Shown here piece by piece: positions 62,101 through 64,000 of a stretch of 64,000 nt of DNA (its first letter is position 1; each line of letters begins with the position of its first letter). A program made the translations under genes and the position numbers. The stretch is taken from assembly GCF_004027225.2 (NCBI RefSeq), contig NC_044282.2:75588287-75652286 (forward strand), given 5' to 3'. This DNA comes from Strigops habroptila. Taxonomy: Eukaryota; Chordata; Aves; Psittaciformes; Psittacidae. Under the pieces are notes generated by a model that made no database searches, was not told the DNA's origin, and saw only the letters and a program-made list of their open reading frames with translations.

Positions 62101-63921
62101 TTTATCACATTTGAGAGGTATCTGGCAACACTGACTTGCTCGCAGGCAGAACATGAGAGAACTGCAGTTTGGGGTAAGCCTTCCTTGCTTTTTTAGAAAC
62201 ATGCCTCTAATCAAGCAAATCCATTTAATACAAGCTGTGTATGTACTTAAACCTGAACTCCACTGCCTTCAGCAATACAATTGCTGAGAAGACTTGTATC
62301 AATGCATGAAAAGCAATCCCTGCACAGTGACCATGCTGAAGCATCACTACATAATCACAGAAGTGCAGATTTGAAGGACACAGCATACAGCTGTCATCCA
62401 GTGCATCCAACATTCTCCTGCCTTTCCCTCTTAAGAAACCTTTAACATGCAATTCCTTCTTCAAAATAGTTCACACAGGACAGAAAGTACCACAATTACA
62501 GCTGCAGTTTCAACCACCACATCTGCTGAAAGCTATCGTACACGTTTTAATTCTCGCTGGGTTTTGCACTGTAAAAGGAATTAACTTACCTTCATTCTTT
62601 TCCTTTTCTCTTTTTGTCGTCTTTTAAAGTTATCCTAAATAGTGAATAAAGACAAATAAAGTCAGCCAACACACACGTTTATTGGAAAAGTATTTAATTG
62701 CAATCCTAAACTGACCAGAAGGCCATGAGGCTTTTATGTAATGTTTTGAAAAAGACAGAGGTTAATGCTTGTGTCTGTAAATCCAATAGAAATGGGATAG
62801 AATTTTCTATCCTGATAAACTATGGGGGAAAACAGTAGCTGTGTATTCAACGCAGCTACCAACAATTTTGGTAATGGCTTATACCATCTTCTAAGCTTAG
62901 CTATAGCCTTACTTCAAGGTGACAGCAGTGTCGAAGGACACAAGCTCCTTGCCTGCACTGGAACAGCCACCAAGTAAAAAAAGTAGGAGACATTAAAGCC
63001 CTAAAAACAGGAAAAGAGCTGGTTCAAGGAAAGAGACTTCTCATTCTTGGGCCATGGAAGCTGAAAACTTGAACATCAAATCGGCATTTCCACTTCATGA
63101 GAGATGCAACTGGGGCAATTCTAACCCAAACATTTTGCCAGCACTGGCATGCCATTTTTGACTGGAAATTAAATACAATTTTGCTCTTACATTCACAAGG
63201 TATTTTATCTCCTGTACTTTATGAATAAACTGGAATATGTTTGCAAAAAACTGCACAAACTGCAGAGACAGACTAAGAGAACAACTTATGGACACATTTC
63301 AAATGGCAGGAGGCACGTGAGGCAAGAACGCGTTTCAGCCCTGCTCCTGGCCTGACTTCCACAGGTTATAGCACATTACAATTCCTGCACCAATTTACAT
63401 AGCAGCTATTCAAAAAGCTGCAGGCAGTAACAGAACTCTCATTCTGCTATTATTTGGGATGCCAATCAGAAAAACAGGCCTTGCAGGGCAGGGAAAGAAA
63501 ATCACCCAGGAGCACGCCATTCTTTTTTGAGTGTGGAGGAATTAATTAGAATTTATGAGAAAAAAATACAAAGTTTCGGGTTTTTTTGGCTTGTTCTGTT
63601 AAAGGAGTGTCACAGTCTGACAGTAACATGATTAAACCAACCACCAAGAACGTAACAAAGAATTTACATCATCATCTTTCCTCTTCTTGAAAATACTATC
63701 TTCAACTTCTCCGACAGCCAACATGATCATCTGGACCCGCTGCAGGTTGACAAAACCACTTTCTGTGAGGTAGCCCTGCAAAGCAGAAAGGAATATAGTT
63801 GAAAAACAAGCCTCTTTTTGTAGCAAACACCAGATGTTTTTAAAGAAAAGGCAAAAATCTTACCCCAGTTTTGTGCACCACATTTTTATATATGTTCACC
63901 AAGCGGTCGATTGCTCCCTCC
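26117..63921 (-). CDS. XRN2: XRN2 nuclear 5'-3' exoribonuclease, C-terminal 19 coding exons (5' end beyond window)
   Basis: XRN2 degrades 5'-monophosphate RNA in the nucleus, driving torpedo termination by RNA polymerase II and rRNA and snoRNA trimming (family knowledge). Coding exons, 5' to 3': 63864-63921, 63668-63775, 62590-62634, 61338-61469, 59896-60014, 56409-56544, 52736-52843, 52567-52656, 51979-52051, 49194-49277, 48190-48287, 48019-48098, 46282-46338, 44159-44227, 43926-44060, 42274-42401, 35963-36023, 30575-30716, 26117-26179. They total 1786 bases with matching phases: the tail of one codon, 594 more residues and TAG, against 950 residues in human XRN2. The first visible exon starts at about human residue 357, so the metal-binding catalytic domain lies upstream of this window. 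Present are the end of conserved region 2 ([11 protein letters not shown]), basic nuclear-localisation-like segments, the post-CR2 exonuclease fold and a Gly/Pro-rich tail ending SGRYSWN. Confidence 0.96.
26382..26424. repeat. CA/TA compound microsatellite
   Basis: Alternating CACACA and TATATA units interrupted by one CG, in the terminal XRN2 intron. Confidence 0.9.
28512..28570 (-). repeat. CR1 LINE 3' terminal fragment
   Basis: AATCATAGAATAGTTTGGAT followed by TGAAAGGGACTTTCAAAGGT, a diverged reverse-complement CR1 terminus. Confidence 0.75.
30575..30716 (-). CDS. XRN2: XRN2 exon, disordered tail
   Basis: Encodes [20 protein letters not shown] onward through [10 protein letters not shown]. 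The PLLxWNRMLQ core matches other XRN2 tails; the rest is Gln, Gly and Arg rich. Acceptor CTGCACAG, donor CAG|GTAGGA, phase 0. Confidence 0.94.
33010..33300 (+). repeat. CR1 LINE 3' fragment
   Basis: Sense-orientation CR1 tail from GGACTGGAGCGATAGGACAA through the GCTGTGGCTGCCCCATCC block to GGTTCTATGATTCTA. Antisense to XRN2 transcription. Confidence 0.9.
33347..33538 (-). repeat. CR1 LINE fragment, opposite orientation
   Basis: Reverse-complement CR1 internal 3' part: ACCTAAATCTCCCTGTTTCA, ACCCATTACCCCTGGTTC, then CTTCTCTTCTCCAGGCGGAA and CTCAGCCTGTAATTG. It represents a segment upstream of the usual terminal part, so it is a separate insertion from the sense copy next to it. Confidence 0.85.
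34085..34167 (-). repeat. Long imperfect palindrome, 38-bp stem with 7-base loop
   Basis: Bases 34085-34122 are the reverse complement of 34130-34167 with four differences, separated by GAAGCCC. In XRN2 transcript orientation two of the differences become G-U pairs, so the RNA hairpin is nearly perfect. It could be a miniature inverted-repeat element or a microRNA-like hairpin. No target-site duplication was recognised. Confidence 0.85.
35963..36023 (-). CDS. XRN2: XRN2 exon, disordered tail
   Basis: Encodes [19 protein letters not shown] with split Asn before and split Arg after. The acceptor CCTCTAG at 36024-36025 was chosen over a CCCCAG 14 bases inside because only it joins in frame to the preceding phase-1 exon and restores RPQ-TWRGP. 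Donor AAAG|GTAAGG. Confidence 0.92.
36752..36760. promoter_or_regulatory. Exact GLI-type nonamer
   Basis: GACCACCCA matches the core GLI consensus exactly. A SOX-like ATTGTT core lies 18 bases downstream. About half such a match is expected by chance in a window this size, so support comes only from proximity to an NKX2 gene of Hedgehog-responsive type. Confidence 0.2.
37890..37906. repeat. C17 homopolymer
   Basis: Seventeen consecutive C bases after AGATGCACA in an XRN2 intron. The true length may differ, since such runs are prone to assembly error. Confidence 0.85.
39243..39387 (+). repeat. CR1 LINE 3' fragment
   Basis: GTCCATCCCCGGCAGTGTTC and AGGCCAGGTTGGATAGAGCC, ending AACCATTCTATGATTCTATG. 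Sense CR1 tail with internal divergence. Confidence 0.88.
42274..42401 (-). CDS. XRN2: XRN2 exon, disordered tail
   Basis: 42 codons, [18 protein letters not shown] and onward to [16 protein letters not shown], with split codons at both ends. Gly/Pro/Gln-rich tail; IPKL is conserved with mammals. Donor CAA|GTAAGT. Confidence 0.93.
42894..43202 (+). repeat. CR1 LINE 3' fragment
   Basis: Begins CCCTGGAGAGGGGCTTTGGA and runs through AGGGTGCTGAGGCGCTGGCA to ATTCCATGATTCTATGA. It is very similar to the copy at 33010-33300, suggesting a relatively recent subfamily. Lies in the intron between XRN2 exons 42274-42401 and 43926-44060. Confidence 0.92.
43926..44060 (-). CDS. XRN2: XRN2 exon
   Basis: 44 codons: [13 protein letters not shown], then [20 protein letters not shown] and SAFRTL. 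The GFNRDR and PVHLDQ blocks are strongly conserved in vertebrate XRN2. Donor AGG|GTAAGA. Confidence 0.96.
44159..44227 (-). CDS. XRN2: XRN2 exon
   Basis: Encodes [20 protein letters not shown] then GA with a split Lys. Acceptor CTTCCAG, donor CAAA|GTAAGT. Confidence 0.95.
44228..46281 (-). other. XRN2: XRN2 intron, 2.1 kb
   Basis: Unique, AT-moderate sequence. No CR1, exon or other element recognised. Confidence 0.5.
46282..46338 (-). CDS. XRN2: XRN2 exon
   Basis: Encodes [18 protein letters not shown] with split codons at both ends. MLRDLTQN is shared with mammalian XRN2. Acceptor TTCCCAG, donor CAG|GTGAGA. Confidence 0.95.
46339..48018 (-). other. XRN2: XRN2 intron, 1.7 kb
   Basis: Carries one CR1 tail (46913-47068) and a short A-run near 46796; otherwise unique AT-rich sequence. 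Confidence 0.5.
46913..47068 (-). repeat. CR1 LINE 3' fragment
   Basis: CATAGAATCATGGCATGGTT, GGGAAGGGACCTTAAAGCTC, then the CCACGGGCAGGGACACC and CAGGTTGCTCCAAGCCCC blocks. Reverse-complement CR1 terminus, same strand as XRN2. Confidence 0.9.
48019..48098 (-). CDS. XRN2: XRN2 exon
   Basis: 26 codons plus two bases: [18 protein letters not shown] then NENAVLPD and a split Gln. Donor CA|GTGAGT. Confidence 0.96.
48190..48287 (-). CDS. XRN2: XRN2 exon
   Basis: Encodes [20 protein letters not shown] then [12 protein letters not shown]. Donor GAG|GTAGGT, phase 0. Confidence 0.97.
49027..49125 (-). repeat. CR1 LINE 3' terminal fragment
   Basis: CATAGAAACATGGAATGGTT, then GACCTTAAAGCTCATCCAC and CAGGCAGGGACACCTTCC. 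The element stops within 70 bases of the XRN2 acceptor-donor unit at 49194-49277. Confidence 0.88.
49194..49277 (-). CDS. XRN2: XRN2 exon
   Basis: Encodes [20 protein letters not shown] then PDLTPEE, with split codons at both ends (phases 1 and 1). ALLPFVDE is a conserved XRN motif. Acceptor TTTGTAG, donor AA|GTAAGA. Confidence 0.97.
49278..51978 (-). other. XRN2: XRN2 intron, 2.7 kb
   Basis: No exon found. One diverged CR1 segment (51205-51395); the rest unique AT-rich sequence. Confidence 0.5.
51205..51395 (-). repeat. Diverged CR1 LINE fragment
   Basis: CAGGTTGCCCAGGACCATGT, CTCCAAGGCTGGAGACTCCA, CAACCCCTCTGGAAAACATG and TTCCAGGGTCTCACCACCCT match the reverse complement of an older CR1 subfamily, different from the other copies here. 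Confidence 0.82.
51979..52051 (-). CDS. XRN2: XRN2 exon
   Basis: 24 codons plus one base: [20 protein letters not shown] then YAWQ and a split Gly. Donor CAAG|GTGAAT. Confidence 0.97.
52567..52656 (-). CDS. XRN2: XRN2 exon, core fold
   Basis: 30 codons, [20 protein letters not shown] and [10 protein letters not shown], phase 0 at both ends. The [13 protein letters not shown] block is conserved throughout the XRN family. Confidence 0.97.
52736..52843 (-). CDS. XRN2: XRN2 exon, core fold
   Basis: 36 codons, [20 protein letters not shown] through FEKGSKP, in phase 0 at both ends. The [13 protein letters not shown] motif is a hallmark of XRN-family enzymes. Confidence 0.97.
52844..56408 (-). 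other. XRN2: XRN2 intron, 3.6 kb
   Basis: No exon found. Contains the 76-bp tandem duplication at 55053-55206 and part of a 298-codon antisense open frame (55719-56615). Confidence 0.5.
55053..55206. repeat. Two diverged tandem copies of a 76-bp unit
   Basis: Both copies begin CACTTCTCTGAATA.AACAAACTT, continue through TCTTCAAA..AGTAT and end GGTCAC..TTGTAAATATTA. The copies start at 55053 and 55129 and differ by substitutions and small indels, so the duplication is not recent. Confidence 0.85.
56409..56544 (-). CDS. XRN2: XRN2 exon, core fold
   Basis: 45 codons from [18 protein letters not shown] to [13 protein letters not shown], among the best conserved parts of XRN2 outside the nuclease centre. 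A split Arg codon precedes it. Donor CAG|GTACCT. Confidence 0.97.
56545..59895 (-). other. XRN2: XRN2 intron, 3.4 kb
   Basis: No exon or CR1 found. Contains an ATA trinucleotide microsatellite at 57907-57950 and otherwise AT-rich unique sequence. Confidence 0.5.
57907..57950. repeat. ATA/GTA trinucleotide microsatellite
   Basis: Imperfect run of GAT, AAT and AGT triplets ending AATAACAACA. Confidence 0.85.
59896..60014 (-). CDS. XRN2: XRN2 exon with Ser-rich, basic and acidic segments
   Basis: 39 codons plus two bases. A Ser/Thr/Pro stretch, then [19 protein letters not shown]: a short basic patch directly followed by an acidic one, typical of the XRN2 linker. Donor CAG|GTGAAG, phase 2. Confidence 0.95.
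60015..61337 (-). other. XRN2: XRN2 intron, 1.3 kb
   Basis: Unique AT-rich sequence; no repeat, exon or regulatory signature recognised. Confidence 0.5.
61338..61469 (-). CDS. XRN2: XRN2 linker exon
   Basis: 44 codons, beginning [10 protein letters not shown], with [12 protein letters not shown] conserved with other vertebrate XRN2. Low-complexity Ser/Pro/Gln linker. Donor TCT|GTAAGT, phase 0 at both ends. Confidence 0.95.
61470..62589 (-). other. XRN2: XRN2 intron, 1.1 kb
   Basis: Unique AT-rich sequence; nothing further recognised. Confidence 0.5.
62590..62634 (-). CDS. XRN2: XRN2 45-bp basic micro-exon
   Basis: Fifteen codons, [15 protein letters not shown], in phase 0. Highly basic, nuclear-localisation-like and expected to be solvent exposed. 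Acceptor ATTTAG, donor AAG|GTAAGT. Confidence 0.95.
62635..63667 (-). other. XRN2: XRN2 intron, 1.0 kb
   Basis: Unique AT-rich sequence; nothing further recognised. Confidence 0.5.
63668..63775 (-). CDS. XRN2: XRN2 exon encoding end of conserved region 2
   Basis: 36 codons starting GYLTESGF and including [20 protein letters not shown], a strongly conserved XRN block, then the basic KKRKDDD. Acceptor TTTGCAG, donor GAT|GTAAAT, phase 0 at both ends. Confidence 0.96.
63864..63921 (-). CDS. XRN2: XRN2 exon (first in window)
   Basis: Begins after TTTTAG with one base completing a split Arg codon, then encodes [19 protein letters not shown]. Donor GGG|GTAAGA, phase 0. Part of conserved region 2 of the exonuclease. 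Confidence 0.95.
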
Positions 63922-64000
63922 CTAAAACCAAACAAAAGCATTAGATTCTTATCATGTAAAACCCCAGTGGGAATACTTGCAGGGTAAGAAAACATATATT

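Noticed and set aside
1..64000. CRISPR arrays, tRNA, rRNA, operons or prophage
   Set aside because: No regularly spaced repeats, no cloverleaf or rRNA signature noticed by eye; the sequence is vertebrate nuclear DNA. A tRNAscan or Rfam search was not possible here.

Overview
This window reads as nuclear DNA from a bird, probably a neognath. CR1 LINE 3' ends are scattered through it in both orientations, many ending in the usual ATTCTATGATTCTAT signature, and the introns are compact. It holds two recognisable protein genes facing each other tail to tail: a complete NKX2-4 homeobox gene on the plus strand (coding 21669-22787) and the 3' two thirds of XRN2, the nuclear 5'-3' exoribonuclease, on the minus strand (coding exons from 63921 down to 26117, with the 5' end beyond base 64000). 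From general knowledge, XRN2 and NKX2-4 are convergent neighbours on human chromosome 20p11.22, next to NKX2-2 and PAX1. The arrangement here is therefore conserved vertebrate synteny, and it also separates NKX2-4 from its paralogue NKX2-1.

Layout. 1-20.3 kb: no gene that I can support. It holds a few CR1 fragments, two short hairpins and several AT-rich, TAAT-rich stretches that look like conserved non-coding elements (judged by eye, no alignment). 20.3-24.4 kb: a large CpG-rich domain carrying the NKX2-4 promoter, its two exons separated by a 111-bp intron, and its 3' UTR ending near 23.35 kb. 23.4-25.6 kb: convergent spacer, with one close match to a SOX-POU composite motif. 25.6-64 kb: XRN2. 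I rebuilt nineteen coding exons by splice-site and reading-frame matching. Every junction is GT/AG, all phases agree, and together they give 1786 coding bases: the tail of one codon, 594 further amino acids and the stop. The introns hold most of the CR1 copies, microsatellites, a 38-bp-stem hairpin and a tandem duplication.

Roles. XRN2 is a housekeeping RNA-decay and transcription-termination enzyme. NKX2-4 is a developmental transcription factor of ventral forebrain and floor-plate type tissue. They share no pathway; XRN2 is more likely a bystander whose introns may hold regulatory DNA for the NKX2 cluster. I see no CRISPR array, phage, operon, rRNA or tRNA, and no clearly novel multi-gene system. 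The most checkable oddities are the tiny, stop-free, G-quadruplex-prone NKX2-4 intron, the intronic hairpin at 34.1 kb and the SOX-POU motif at 25.02 kb.
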